A stretch of 64,000 bases of DNA from Nocardia brevicatena NBRC 12119. GTDB taxonomy: Bacteria; Actinomycetota; Actinomycetes; Mycobacteriales; Mycobacteriaceae. Each line of letters starts with the position of its first letter. Within the stretch, counting starts at the first letter, position 1. The notes under the pieces were generated by a model. The model worked only from the letters and a program-made list of their open reading frames with translations. It searched no databases and was not told the DNA's origin. The position numbers and the translations under genes were made by a program. Shown here one piece after another: positions 44,771-53,577 of the stretch. The DNA is taken from positions 92,361 to 156,360 of the forward strand of contig NZ_BAFU01000052.1 of assembly GCF_000308495.1 (NCBI RefSeq). The letters run 5' to 3'.

Positions 44771-45363
44771 GGCACCGGCCCGGCGCCGCGCCTGACGCTG
44801 TACCTGTTGGACGGCGTGGATGGGGGAGTGACCTCCGGCCGGCTGATCAGGGGTGATGCGGCCGAATTCTTCGTAGACAAGCCGATCGATATGGTCCTCG
44901 CCACCGGCGGCACCGCTAGTATGTACACCGACTGGGTGTGCGCCGCGCCGCGCTCGGACCGAACCGCTGGAAGACGTTCCTCACCGAGGAACTGCCACCG
45001 CTGATCGATGCGGCGATGAACACCACCGGCGTGAACGCGATCGCCGGGCTGTCCATCTCGGGCACCACGGTCTTGCAACTGCCGATCGCGAAATCCGGTC
45101 TGTACCGCGCGGTCGCTGCCTACAGTGAATGCGCGCAGATCAGAGACCGGATCAAGTACGAGTTCGTGGAACCGGCGGTGCAGGCCTGCGGCGGCGACGT
45201 CGACATTATGCACGGCCACCCGGCGGTCCGATGCGGGCCGCCAACGACCCGTATGTGCGCGCCGATCGGCTGTGGGGTCTGGACTGTTCGTCTCCACCGG
45301 CACGGGTGTGCCCGGTATGTACGACATGTACAACGGCACCCATATGCAGCCGAGTCCGGGATA
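44771..45363 (+). pseudogene. Ag85-like mycolyltransferase/esterase, multiply frameshifted
   Basis: Four successive frames carry the family sequence: LTLYLLDGVDGGVTSG and KPIDMVLATGGTASMYTDW (to 44935); LGPNRWKTFLTEELPPLID and NAIAGLSISGTTVLQLP with the nucleophile serine (44945-45225); ANDPYVRADRLWGLD (45235-45280); and FVSTGTGVPGMYDMYNGTH (45285-45363, then stop). The N-terminal signal region and the catalytic histidine end are missing. Functional relatives transfer mycolic acid to the cell wall, which supports a mycolic-acid-bearing host. Confidence 0.8.
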
Positions 45364-45407
45364 ACCCCAGACCATAGGGGTAGCAGAGCACAGAGAGGAT
45401 CTGATCG

Positions 45408-45841
45408 TGGAACCAATGCCCGGTACGCCTGGCCTCACTGCGCGGGGCGTGCGAGTACTGGTGCAAACAGGAGCGACCGGTCGGTGAACCATGGGCGCGG
45501 CCGGTGACCTGGTCGGTGCCGCCGGATCGTTCCCGGGCGCAGCCGCGCGGCGAGGTGGAGCGAATCCTGGGCTCGGATACGCCGCCGCGGGAGCGGGTGC
45601 TGTGGCAGATGCTGTACGAGACGCAGCCCGCGCCGACTTGCCCCGCGGTCCCTACACGCTGAATCAGTTCCGTCGTTCTCGGCTCACACACGCGGCGGAG
45701 GACGGGGCGTCCACACCGATGCTGATGCGCATGAGCGGGCACACCTCGATGCGGTCGCTCGGCACGTACGCGCGCTCGTCGGCGGAGGCGTTGATCCGGT
45801 GGTGGGCCGGCAGCGCCCCTGTCTCTCGCAAGTGGCGATGA
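45408..45841 (+). pseudogene. Tyrosine recombinase/integrase remnant
   Basis: One frame reads RGEVERILGSDTPPRERVLW then QMLYET, the start of the catalytic domain of phage-type integrases. A deletion removes the middle, and another frame resumes with GPYTLNQFRRSRLTHAAEDG, LMRMSGHTSMRSLGTYAR, covering the C-terminal H-x-x-R region and the tyrosine. The enzyme cannot work. It directly follows two other decayed genes, marking this as a site of past recombination. Confidence 0.75.
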
Positions 45842-45936
45842 GGTGGACCGCTGTCGATGAGTCGAGCGCTTCCGGTTCGAACCTACGCGCTGTGCCGTCG
45901 CACTGGACGTACTCGCAGCATCCGTGCATCGATTCG

Positions 45937-46257
45937 TCATTCGGGATTGGTGATCCTGGCCAGGACGATGCCGCCCACGATCATCGACAACGCTAGCACT
46001 CTGCCCGCGCTCAGCGGATCCCTGTGGACGATCACTCCGAGGGCGATGGCGCCGACCGCGCCGATCCCGGTGAAGACAGCGTACGCGGTGCCGACGGGTA
46101 GAGTCCGCATCGCATGCGAGAGCAGGTATACCGCGACTGTGGCGAGCACGAAGCAGAGCAGTGTGGGTAGTGGTCGGGTGAAATTCTGTGTCGGTTTGAT
46201 GCTCTGGGACCAGGCGATTTCCACCAGTCCCGCCACACCGAGTGTCAGCCAGTTCAT
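45937..46257 (-). CDS. Small multidrug resistance (SMR/Gdx-type) efflux protein
   Basis: The protein has 106 residues with four transmembrane helices and the conserved membrane glutamate in GLVEIAWSQSIKPT (Glu13). GTAYAVFTGIGAVGAIALGV is the family's third-helix signature. The early KPTQNFTR and absence of the EmrE-specific tail point to the SugE/Gdx side of the family, which exports guanidinium or quaternary ammonium compounds by proton exchange. Its ATG begins 1 base after the upstream azoreductase stop, so both are in one operon under the divergent TetR. Confidence 0.9.
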   Translation of the reverse strand: MNWLTLGVAGLVEIAWSQSIKPTQNFTRPLPTLLCFVLATVAVYLLSHAMRTLPVGTAYAVFTGIGAVGAIALGVIVHRDPLSAGRVLALSMIVGGIVLARITNPE

Positions 46258-46258
46258 T

Positions 46259-46906
46259 TCAGTACTCCTTGCCGAGTGCGCGAGCGGTATCGAGGGCGAG
46301 CACGTAGGATGCGTCGTGCTCGTCGCGGAGGTGCGCCAGCGCCGGGTCCTGGCGGGAGTTGGCCAATTCGGTATTGATGAAAACCGTGTCGGTCACGGCG
46401 AAATGGCCTGCGAAGAAATCGCGGAGATAGCGCTCCTGATAGTCGAAGGCGGCCTTGGGCATACCGGGCGAGTAGGCGCCGCCTCGGGCGGTGGCGACGA
46501 CGAAACGCCGCGGTGCCAACGACATCCGGGGGAAAGTCACCTGATCGAGCCATGCCTTCAGCGCGGCGGGGATGGAGTAGTTGTACATCGGGGTGCCGAT
46601 CAGCACGATGTCGGCGGCCAGTAGTTCTGTCAGCAGCGGCTCGACGATCCGCCATGCCGCGGCCTGTGCGGGTGTATGCGCCTGCATGGCGAGCCGATCC
46701 AGGTCGATGGAGCCCGCGGCGAGGACCGTATCGCAGATCTCGGTCCAGCCCGCATCGATGAACGGCACCGGATCGTCGGTCAGATCCCGGTATATATAGC
46801 GACCGCCGGAATGCCCGGCCCGCCGGGAGTCGGCGAAGGCGGCGCTTACCTCCCGGCTGATCGAACGGGTGCGTGCGCTTGCATCCAGGTGTAACAGCGT
46901 GGTCAT
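46259..46906 (-). CDS. FMN-dependent NADH-azoreductase-like flavodoxin-fold protein
   Basis: The protein has 215 residues from the ATG at 46906. The AzoR pattern is present: LLHLDASARTRSISREVSAAF (FMN phosphate loop SARTRS), VLIGTPMYNYSIPAALKAWLDQV and ATARGGAY. It reduces quinones and azo compounds with NAD(P)H in the cytoplasm, usually as a homodimer. It is the first gene of a two-gene operon with the SMR exporter, divergent from a TetR gene. Two palindromic operators lie between them. The set looks like a detoxification unit induced by an electrophile or dye-like ligand. Confidence 0.9.
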   Translation of the reverse strand: MTTLLHLDASARTRSISREVSAAFADSRRAGHSGGRYIYRDLTDDPVPFIDAGWTEICDTVLAAGSIDLDRLAMQAHTPAQAAAWRIVEPLLTELLAADIVLIGTPMYNYSIPAALKAWLDQVTFPRMSLAPRRFVVATARGGAYSPGMPKAAFDYQERYLRDFFAGHFAVTDTVFINTELANSRQDPALAHLRDEHDASYVLALDTARALGKEY

Positions 46907-46929
46907 GACCCAACCTCTCCCAAATAAGT

Positions 46930-46980
46930 GGACATTGTGTCCGATTAAGAGAACTGTAGATTGAAACGGACATGATGTCC
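46930..46980. promoter_or_regulatory. Two TetR operator palindromes GGACAnnnTGTCC
   Basis: GGACATTGTGTCC (46930-46942) and GGACATGATGTCC (46968-46980) are near-identical 13-bp palindromes spaced 38 bp centre to centre. They lie in the 105-bp gap between the divergent azoreductase (46906) and TetR (47012) genes. This is the usual layout for a TetR that represses both itself and its target. Confidence 0.85.
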
Positions 46981-47011
46981 ATTTGATCCCTGAGTCGGTT
47001 ACAGTGCTGGT

Positions 47012-47617
47012 ATGGACATCCGCTCCGATCTGCTCATCGCGCCGGCGGCTGGTGGCGTCGAACGAGCGGACGCGGCGCGCAACCGGGCCAAGATCCTCGC
47101 CGCGGCCGCCGAACTGCTCACCACCCGAGATCCCCGCACAGTGACGATGGACGACATCGCGAAGGCTGCCGGCGTCGGGCGTGGCACGCTGTATCGGCGC
47201 TATCCCGATACCGGCGCCATCGCGCTCGCCTTGCTGGATAAACACGAACGGGTGATTCAGGAGCAATTACTCGGCGGCGCACCACCTCTGGGTCCGGGTG
47301 CGCCCCCGGCCGAGCGGCTGGCCGCCTTCTACGCGGTCATGGTCGAACTGCTGGATGCTCATGCTGATCTGGTGTTGGGCGCGGAGAGCGGTGGAGCGCG
47401 GTTCGCAACCGGCGCGTACGGGTTCTGGGAGGCGCATGTTCGGGCGCTGTTGGTGGAAGCCGGTGTGGCGAGCCCTGATTCGCTCGTAGACACCCTGCTC
47501 GCCCCCTTGGCTGCGGAGGTCTACCGGCATCAACGCGAGCGGGGCTTGAGTTCCGCGCAGATCACCGCCGCGCTCACCGGACTCGCCCACGCCGTCATCG
47601 AGTCCGTCACCGGTTGA
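47012..47617 (+). CDS. TetR-family repressor of the azoreductase/SMR operon
   Basis: The protein has 201 residues from the ATG at 47012. The HTH is at residues 25-70 (AKILAAAAELLTTRD, then TMDDIAKAAGVGRGTLYRRYPD). The C-terminal domain is of the TetR_C type common among drug and quinone sensors. It should bind the two GGACAnnnTGTCC palindromes directly upstream and control both directions. Confidence 0.92.
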   Translation: MDIRSDLLIAPAAGGVERADAARNRAKILAAAAELLTTRDPRTVTMDDIAKAAGVGRGTLYRRYPDTGAIALALLDKHERVIQEQLLGGAPPLGPGAPPAERLAAFYAVMVELLDAHADLVLGAESGGARFATGAYGFWEAHVRALLVEAGVASPDSLVDTLLAPLAAEVYRHQRERGLSSAQITAALTGLAHAVIESVTG

Positions 47618-47765
47618 CCTCTCGGCTGCCGCCCTGTCAATCCCCTTTCTCGCGCCTCGCGCCGACCTCGATGGCGGAGCCCGGGATCGAGCGTCGGGTC
47701 TCACGGCGTGGCCACAGGCCTTGCCACGACGACAGCGGCGGCGACGGTGGGACCGCGACGAAGCG

Positions 47766-49337
47766 CTACCGCATGAGGAAGGCGGCGGCCTGTTCACCGA
47801 TGAACACGCTCGGCGCGTGGGTATGCCCGCGTATCAATACCGGCGTGATCGAGGCGTCGGCGACTCGCAATCCCTGCACACCGCGAACCCGTAGTTCCGG
47901 GTCGACCACACTGTCGGAGTCCGAGCCCATCCGACACGTGCCTGCCGGATGGTAGAGGGTGTGCGAGTACCCGTTGAGCGCCGTGGCCAGGATCTCCTCC
48001 GGGTCTTCCGGTGCGTTCGGCGGATAGCACAGCGGGCCCAGGACCTCCTTCATCGCGGGTGCCGCGGCCAGTTGCGCGCAGACCCGCAGCCCGGCCAGCA
48101 TCGCGGCCCGGTCGGCTCCTCCACTGTCGGACAGATAGCGGGGGTCGATCATCGGTTTGGCGAGCGGATCGGCCGAGGCGAGGGAGATCCGACCACGACT
48201 GTACGGCCGCAGCAGAACGGTCGCCAGGATCACGCCGTGCTGGGTGGGATCTTGCAGACCTTCGTAATAGAACGGTGCGGGGGCGTACACCAACTCCAGA
48301 TCGGGTAGTTCCAGATCGTCTCGGCTGCGGATGAATCCGTACGCCTCACCGATGTTCGAGGTGAGCATTCCGCGATGACGCAGCAGATAATTCAGCAGTT
48401 CCCGTGGTTTCTCCGCAGCGAACAGCGAATCGGATTCCACCGAATAGCCCAGACCCGCCACGAGATGGTCCTGCAGATTCGCTCCGACCTCGGGACAGTG
48501 GTGCACCACATCGATACCGTGGCGGACCAGTTCGTCCCGGTCACCGATACCGGAGAGCATGAGCAGTTGTGGACTGTTGATCGCTCCGCCGCACAGCACC
48601 ACTTCCCGACGGGCCGTGACCGTGCGGGTGGTGTCGCCCTGCCGGTATTCGACGCCGACCGCGCGGTTGTCGTCGAAGAGCACCCGGGTCGCGGTCGCTC
48701 CCGATCGGATGGTGAGATTCGCCCGTGATGCGGCCGGCCGTAGGTAGCCGTCGGCAGTGCTCCACCGCCGGCCGCCTCGCTGGGTCACCATGGTCTGGCT
48801 GAAGCCTTCGGGCCGTGGACGGTTCGGCGGTTCCACCGTATAGCCGCATTCGGTCACCGCGCGCAGGTATGCTGCGGTACTCGATCGTGGACTGCGCTGG
48901 TGAGAAACGTACAGCAGACCCTCGGTTCCCTGGTCGGGATACTGCGCGTTCTCGACGCGCTCGATTCGGCGGAACTGCCGGACCGCGGCGTCGAATCCCC
49001 ATTCCGGACCGGCCGCCTGCGCCCATTCCTCGTAGTCGGCCTGAAAACCGCGCACCCACATCATCGCGTTCATCGACGACGAACCGCCGAACATCTTGCC
49101 GCGCGGCCAGTAGATCGACCGATTGTCCAGTTCCGGTTGCGGTTCGGTCAGATAGTCCCAATCATGTGGGGTGCGGAACAGTTTCGCGAAACCTGCCGGA
49201 ATATGGACGAACTTGTCCTTATCCGGGGGGCCCGCTTCCAGCAATACCACCGAACGCCCCGGATCCGCGCTGAGCCGGTTCGCCACCACCGCGCCCGCCG
49301 ATCCCGATCCGACGATCACATAGTCGGTGCCGGCCAT
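47766..49337 (-). CDS. GMC-family oxidoreductase (choline/alcohol dehydrogenase-like)
   Basis: The protein has 523 residues from the ATG at 49337. FAD-binding VIVGSGSAGAVVA starts at residue 7, and the GMC signatures WPRGKMFGGSSSMNAMMWVRG and GGAINSPQLLMLSGIG follow. The C-terminal catalytic region is YHPAGTCRMG with a late histidine/asparagine-equivalent THAPSVFIGEQAA. It oxidises a primary alcohol such as choline or an alkanol. No betaine aldehyde dehydrogenase or transporter is adjacent, so the substrate is open. Confidence 0.9.
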   Translation of the reverse strand: MAGTDYVIVGSGSAGAVVANRLSADPGRSVVLLEAGPPDKDKFVHIPAGFAKLFRTPHDWDYLTEPQPELDNRSIYWPRGKMFGGSSSMNAMMWVRGFQADYEEWAQAAGPEWGFDAAVRQFRRIERVENAQYPDQGTEGLLYVSHQRSPRSSTAAYLRAVTECGYTVEPPNRPRPEGFSQTMVTQRGGRRWSTADGYLRPAASRANLTIRSGATATRVLFDDNRAVGVEYRQGDTTRTVTARREVVLCGGAINSPQLLMLSGIGDRDELVRHGIDVVHHCPEVGANLQDHLVAGLGYSVESDSLFAAEKPRELLNYLLRHRGMLTSNIGEAYGFIRSRDDLELPDLELVYAPAPFYYEGLQDPTQHGVILATVLLRPYSRGRISLASADPLAKPMIDPRYLSDSGGADRAAMLAGLRVCAQLAAAPAMKEVLGPLCYPPNAPEDPEEILATALNGYSHTLYHPAGTCRMGSDSDSVVDPELRVRGVQGLRVADASITPVLIRGHTHAPSVFIGEQAAAFLMR

Positions 49338-49481
49338 GTCTGTTCCCACTGCACCCTCCGATCTGCCTACGGCCAACTTACGAGATGATCTCCCGCTCGG
49401 CGGTGGGTTTCGGTGGACGAATCGGGAAGGGAGCCGCCCGTTTCCTCGTCTCGACCGGGGTTCGGCGGGTATACCTCGGAT

Positions 49482-50120
49482 ATGAGTTTCCCGGTGGACT
49501 TCGGGCCGTTGCAGGTTGGGCTGATCCTCGTGATCGCCGTCGCGGTGGCCCTGATCGTATGGGCAGTAATCGGCATTCGCCGGGTGGGTATGCGTGCGCT
49601 GCTCACTCGCGGTGCCGGCGGGCTGGTACTGCTCGCGGTCGCGGCGGTCCTGTTGTGGATCGCCACCCTTCTGCAGACCTATCTCGGATTGAGCGGTGAG
49701 GTCAAGGCCGCCCATGTGATCGTCACCCCGGTGGACGATCGAGAGCATCTGATGCGGGTGGAGCTCACCCTCTACGACGACGATGGAGCACAGCGCAGCG
49801 TGCACGAGGTCGAGGGTGACCTGTGGGTCCTGCAAGCCCAGATCGTCGAGCTGCAGCCGTGGGTGAACGCCCTCGGCTTCCATTCGGGTTACCAGGTGTC
49901 CCGGCTGTATGGGCAGCGTCTCGACGGTATCGCGACCGAACAGAACCACATCTTCCTGAACGGCGGCGACCGCGACTTCTTCGCGGATATGAACGAGGGG
50001 CGTTGGTACACCGAACCGTTCGTGCGTTCCGCCTACGGCAATGCCGTGATCGCCATCCCCGGTGAATACGACGTCTACATATCCCACGACGCCATCAAGA
50101 CCCGCCCGACCGAGCGGTGA
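49482..50120 (+). CDS. Membrane protein with two helices and an extracytoplasmic domain
   Basis: The protein has 212 residues from the ATG at 49482. Two transmembrane helices (about 9-32 and 45-66) precede a soluble domain of 145 residues with EHLMRVELTLYDDDGAQRS, LWVLQAQIVELQPWVNALG and YISHDAIKTRP. The conserved-looking domain with alternating strands has no family I recognise. Similar proteins occur as unknowns in Nocardia and Rhodococcus. It is convergent with the TetR gene at 50732, 12 bp away. Confidence 0.7.
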   Translation: MSFPVDFGPLQVGLILVIAVAVALIVWAVIGIRRVGMRALLTRGAGGLVLLAVAAVLLWIATLLQTYLGLSGEVKAAHVIVTPVDDREHLMRVELTLYDDDGAQRSVHEVEGDLWVLQAQIVELQPWVNALGFHSGYQVSRLYGQRLDGIATEQNHIFLNGGDRDFFADMNEGRWYTEPFVRSAYGNAVIAIPGEYDVYISHDAIKTRPTER

Positions 50121-50132
50121 CCCTCGCCTCGC

Positions 50133-50732
50133 TCACAGGTCCGGTCGTGTCCGCGCCGCTGCGACCGCGCTGCGGCACAGCTCGCCCAGCTCGTCCACGA
50201 CCGCGTCGATCGGTGTCGAACTGCGCTGTGCCCGGGCCACCACCAGCGCTCCCTCGACACCGCTGACGACGAGCACCGCCAGCGAGTGTGCGCGCTCCGC
50301 CGGTACGCCGTCGGCGATCAGCCGGTCGGCGAACATTTCCGACCAGAGCCCGAACGTCGTACCGGCAACTTCGCGGGCATCCCCCTCGTCGCCCAGGGCG
50401 GCGGCCGCGATCGGACAGCCGACGGAGTACTCACCGTTCTCCAGGCCGCGCCACCACACATCCGCCATCGCCCGCAGGGCGCCCGCGGTGTCCGATTCCG
50501 TCAGCGCTCGGCGCAGGGCACGGTCGAGTTGGTCGGCGGCATGTTGGGTGGCCTCGGTGACGAGCTGGGCTTTTCCGCCGGGAAAGTGGTGATACACCGA
50601 ACCGCGGGGTGCGCCGCTGTGGGCCAGGATGTCGGAGAACGATGTCGCTGTGACACCGCGGCGGCGGATGAGTGATATCGCGCTGTCGATCATGGCGGCC
50701 CGAGGTCCGGCCGGGTTCTTGGGTCGTGCCAT
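50133..50732 (-). CDS. TetR-family regulator (LmrA/YxaF-like)
   Basis: The protein has 199 residues from the ATG at 50732. The HTH at residues 12-58 contains MIDSAISLIRRRGVTATSFS and SGAPRGSVYHHFPGGKAQL. The GSVYHHFPGGK segment and the C-terminal SVGCPIAAAAL are characteristic of the LmrA/YxaF group. It is divergent from a thioesterase gene, with an inverted repeat between them, and probably represses both. Confidence 0.9.
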   Translation of the reverse strand: MARPKNPAGPRAAMIDSAISLIRRRGVTATSFSDILAHSGAPRGSVYHHFPGGKAQLVTEATQHAADQLDRALRRALTESDTAGALRAMADVWWRGLENGEYSVGCPIAAAALGDEGDAREVAGTTFGLWSEMFADRLIADGVPAERAHSLAVLVVSGVEGALVVARAQRSSTPIDAVVDELGELCRSAVAAARTRPDL

Positions 50733-50762
50733 CGCCTGTCCCTGGTTGCAGAGCATTTCTAT

Positions 50763-50776
50763 GTATGTTGTCATAC
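50763..50776. promoter_or_regulatory. Inverted repeat GTATG-N4-CATAC, probable TetR operator
   Basis: GTATGTTGTCATAC lies in the AT-rich 87-bp gap between the divergent TetR (50732) and thioesterase (50820) genes. Its size and place fit autoregulation by the adjacent regulator. Confidence 0.65.
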
Positions 50777-50819
50777 TTATAAACCGTGCGCACCGTCGCC
50801 GCGCCACAAAGGAGTACCC

Positions 50820-51644
50820 GTGACCGAGATCGACGCCCCGCCCCATCCATTCGACACCGCCACCACCCTCACCCGCACCGAGGACGGCAGGACAGTCGGA
50901 CGGACCCGGGCCGAGTACGCGAATATGGTCGGCCCCTTCGGCGGCGCCACCGCCGCGACCCTGGTGCGCGCCGTCCAGGAACACCCCGACCGGTTCGGCG
51001 ATCCGCTCGCCCTCACCGTCAACTTCGCCGGCCCCATCACCGACGGCGAATTCGAGATCGACGCCACCGTTGTACGCACCAACCGCACCAATCAGCACTG
51101 GCGGCTCGAACTCACCCAGGGCGGTATCGTCACCACCACCGCCACCGCGGTCTTCGGGATCCGCCGCGATACCTGGTCCGATACCGAACACCCGATGCCG
51201 CGGGTGCCTGCCCCCGACGATCTGCCCGCCCACACCTTCCCGGAGTTCGTCAACTGGGCGCGCAACTACGATATGCGGTTCGTGGACGGCGCCATACCGA
51301 AGATCGACGCCACCGCCGAACACCCGGATTCCACCTCGACACTGTGGGTGCGCGATCGCCCCGCCCGCCCGCTCGACTTCCCCGGGCTGACCGCCTTGGG
51401 GGACGTCTTCTATCCGCGGGTTTTCCTGCGCCGCGGCCGGTATATGCCCGCCGGCACGATAACGCTCACCGTCTACTTCCACACCGACGCCGATGAGCTG
51501 ACCGGGCAGGGAACCGACTTCGTGCTGGGCAGCGCCCGCACACACCGCTTCACCCAGGGCCATTTCGACCAGTCCGCCCACCTGTGGGGCAGCGGTGGCG
51601 CCCTGCTCGCCACTACCCATCAGCTCGTCTACTTCAAGGGCTGA
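50820..51644 (+). CDS. Acyl-CoA thioesterase, hot-dog fold (TesB-like)
   Basis: The protein has 274 residues from the GTG at 50820 (AAGGAG 6 bases upstream). Two hot-dog halves are recognisable: YANMVGPFGGATAATLVRAV with LTVNFAGPITDGEFEIDATV, and later FYPRVFLRRGRYMPAGTITL. The size matches the double-hot-dog acyl-CoA thioesterases of actinobacteria. It hydrolyses acyl-CoA to free acid and CoA. The divergent TetR suggests induction by an acyl ligand. Confidence 0.85.
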   Translation: MTEIDAPPHPFDTATTLTRTEDGRTVGRTRAEYANMVGPFGGATAATLVRAVQEHPDRFGDPLALTVNFAGPITDGEFEIDATVVRTNRTNQHWRLELTQGGIVTTTATAVFGIRRDTWSDTEHPMPRVPAPDDLPAHTFPEFVNWARNYDMRFVDGAIPKIDATAEHPDSTSTLWVRDRPARPLDFPGLTALGDVFYPRVFLRRGRYMPAGTITLTVYFHTDADELTGQGTDFVLGSARTHRFTQGHFDQSAHLWGSGGALLATTHQLVYFKG

Positions 51645-51736
51645 GCATCGCGACTCCGCATCCCTGGGCGATAGTGCCGAACACCAGGCCCGCGCATCGC
51701 CCGAGAATGGGGCGCTCCCGAGCCGGGGGGAGGGGC

Positions 51737-53473
51737 TCAGCCCGCCGCGCCGGTCCCGTCCCGATCCGCCGCGGATACCGGCGTGATCGGCAATCGCAGG
51801 GCCGTCGGCGCCGAGGCGGGCACCACCGGACGGACCGGAGCAACCGGCGCGATACGTCGATACGGTTCTCCCTGCGTCGGGCGGTGGTCCTGCTCACCCT
51901 TGTTCGGCCAGTACGCGGCCGCCCGTTCGGCCTGCGCGGTAATGGTCAGCGAGGGGTTCACCCCGAGGTTCGCCGATACCGCGGCTCCGTCGACCACGCT
52001 CAGGGTCGGATACCCGAACACCCGGTGATAGGCGTCGATCACCCCGGATTCCCGATCGGCGCCGATTACCGCGCCACCCAGGAAGTGCGCGGTGAGCGGT
52101 ATATCGAACACCTCACCCCATGTTCCGCCCGCCACACCGCCAATCCGGTCGGCCACCCGGCGGGTCACCTCGTTGCCGACCGGGATCCAGGTGGGATTCG
52201 GCTGCCCGTGTCCCTGCCTGCTGGTCAGTTTCCGGCCGAACAGGCCGCGTTTGGTGTAGGTGGTGATCGAATTGTCCAGATGCTGCATGACCAGCGAGAT
52301 GATGGTGCGTTCGCTCCAGTTCCGCACACTCAGGAAACGCAGCAGCGTCAGCGGGTGAAGCAGCGCGATCCCGAGGAACCGCAGCCACCGGGGAATCCGG
52401 CCCCCACCGTCGACCATCAGCGTCTGCAGCATTCCCATGGCGTTCGAGCCCTTGCCGTAGCGCACCGGTTCGATATGGGTGTCCGGAGTCGGGTGGATCG
52501 ACGAGGTGATCGCCACGCCCTTGGTGAAGTCGGTGCCGGGCACCACCTTCTTGGTGGCCGCGCCGACGATGGATTCGGAGTTGGTGCGGGTGAGTACGCC
52601 CAGCCGATCGGACAGTCTCGGTAGCACACCCCGGTCGTGCATCTCGTGTAGCAGCCGCTGGGTGCCCAGGGTGCCCGCCGCCAGCACCACCCGGTCGGCG
52701 CGGTAGGTGGTCGGGCTCTTACGGAACCATGCGCCGGTGCGCACCGCCGTCACTTGCCAGCCACCGTCGTCCCCGGGCCGCAGTTCGGTGACGGTGGACA
52801 TCGGGATAACCTGCGCTCTGGCCTGTTCGGCGAGATACAGGTAGTTCTTCACCAGGGTGTTCTTGGCACCGTACTTGCAGCCGACCATACAGTCGCCGCA
52901 TTCGACACATCCCGTGCGGGACGGACCCACCCCGCCGAAATAGGGGTCGTCCACGGTCTCGCCGGGTTCGCCGAAGAACACCCCGACCGGTGTCTGTACG
53001 AAGGACCCGCCGACACCCATATCCTCGGCAACCTGTTTGAAGACCTCGTCGGCCGGCGTCATATGCGGGTTCTGCACCACGCCGAGCATCTTTTGCGCCT
53101 GCTCGTAGTAGGGGCTCAGCTCGTCGCGCCAGTCGGTGATATCGCGCCACTGCGTGTCCTGGAAGAACGGTTCCGGCGGAACGTACAGGGTGTTGGCATA
53201 GTTCAGCGAACCGCCGCCCACCCCGGCCCCGCCGAGGATCAGCACATTCCGCAGCGGATGGATGCGCTGGATCCCGTAGCAGCCCAGTTTGGGCGCCCAC
53301 AGGAACTTACGCAGGTCCCAGCTGGTCTTCGGCAGCTCGTCGTCGGCGAAACGGCGACCGGCCTCGAGGACTCCCACGCGGTAGCCCTTCTCCACCAGCC
53401 GCAACGCCGTGACGCTCCCGCCGAACCCGGAACCGACGATGAGGACATCGAAATCCTGCGTGGAGTCGGACAT
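51737..53473 (-). CDS. choD: ChoD-type GMC oxidoreductase (cholesterol-oxidase-like)
   Basis: The protein has 578 residues, closely matching the mycobacterial ChoD proteins along the whole length: VLIVGSGFGGSVTALRL (FAD loop), KFLWAPKLGCYGIQRIHPLR, GAGVGGGSLNYANTLY, a cysteine-rich GCVECGDCMVGCKYGAKNT (about 188-206), LGVLTRTNSESIVGAAT and HFLGGAVIGADRESGVIDAYH. The cysteine cluster resembles a ferredoxin-type cluster. Despite the name, the role of ChoD in sterol oxidation is not settled. A sigma-70-like promoter overlapped by an inverted repeat lies upstream, next to a divergent MerR gene that probably controls it. Confidence 0.92.
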   Translation of the reverse strand: MSDSTQDFDVLIVGSGFGGSVTALRLVEKGYRVGVLEAGRRFADDELPKTSWDLRKFLWAPKLGCYGIQRIHPLRNVLILGGAGVGGGSLNYANTLYVPPEPFFQDTQWRDITDWRDELSPYYEQAQKMLGVVQNPHMTPADEVFKQVAEDMGVGGSFVQTPVGVFFGEPGETVDDPYFGGVGPSRTGCVECGDCMVGCKYGAKNTLVKNYLYLAEQARAQVIPMSTVTELRPGDDGGWQVTAVRTGAWFRKSPTTYRADRVVLAAGTLGTQRLLHEMHDRGVLPRLSDRLGVLTRTNSESIVGAATKKVVPGTDFTKGVAITSSIHPTPDTHIEPVRYGKGSNAMGMLQTLMVDGGGRIPRWLRFLGIALLHPLTLLRFLSVRNWSERTIISLVMQHLDNSITTYTKRGLFGRKLTSRQGHGQPNPTWIPVGNEVTRRVADRIGGVAGGTWGEVFDIPLTAHFLGGAVIGADRESGVIDAYHRVFGYPTLSVVDGAAVSANLGVNPSLTITAQAERAAAYWPNKGEQDHRPTQGEPYRRIAPVAPVRPVVPASAPTALRLPITPVSAADRDGTGAAG

Positions 53474-53515
53474 ACGGATACATCTCCTCGGCTCGGGTCG
53501 ACGGTGACGCGGGCT

Positions 53516-53556
53516 ACGCTAATGACGACAGTGTGAACTGTCAACGAAAGGTTCAC
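53516..53556. promoter_or_regulatory. choD promoter overlapped by a GTGAAC-N12-GTTCAC operator
   Basis: On the minus strand TTGACA (53544-53539) and TAGCGT (53521-53516) are 17 bp apart and lie about 43 bp before the choD start. The inverted repeat GTGAAC (53533-53538) ... GTTCAC (53551-53556) covers the -35 box. It lies directly upstream of the divergent MerR gene (53578), the most likely binder. Confidence 0.7.
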
Positions 53557-53577
53557 CGGGCTCTCTATGCTGGTCGC

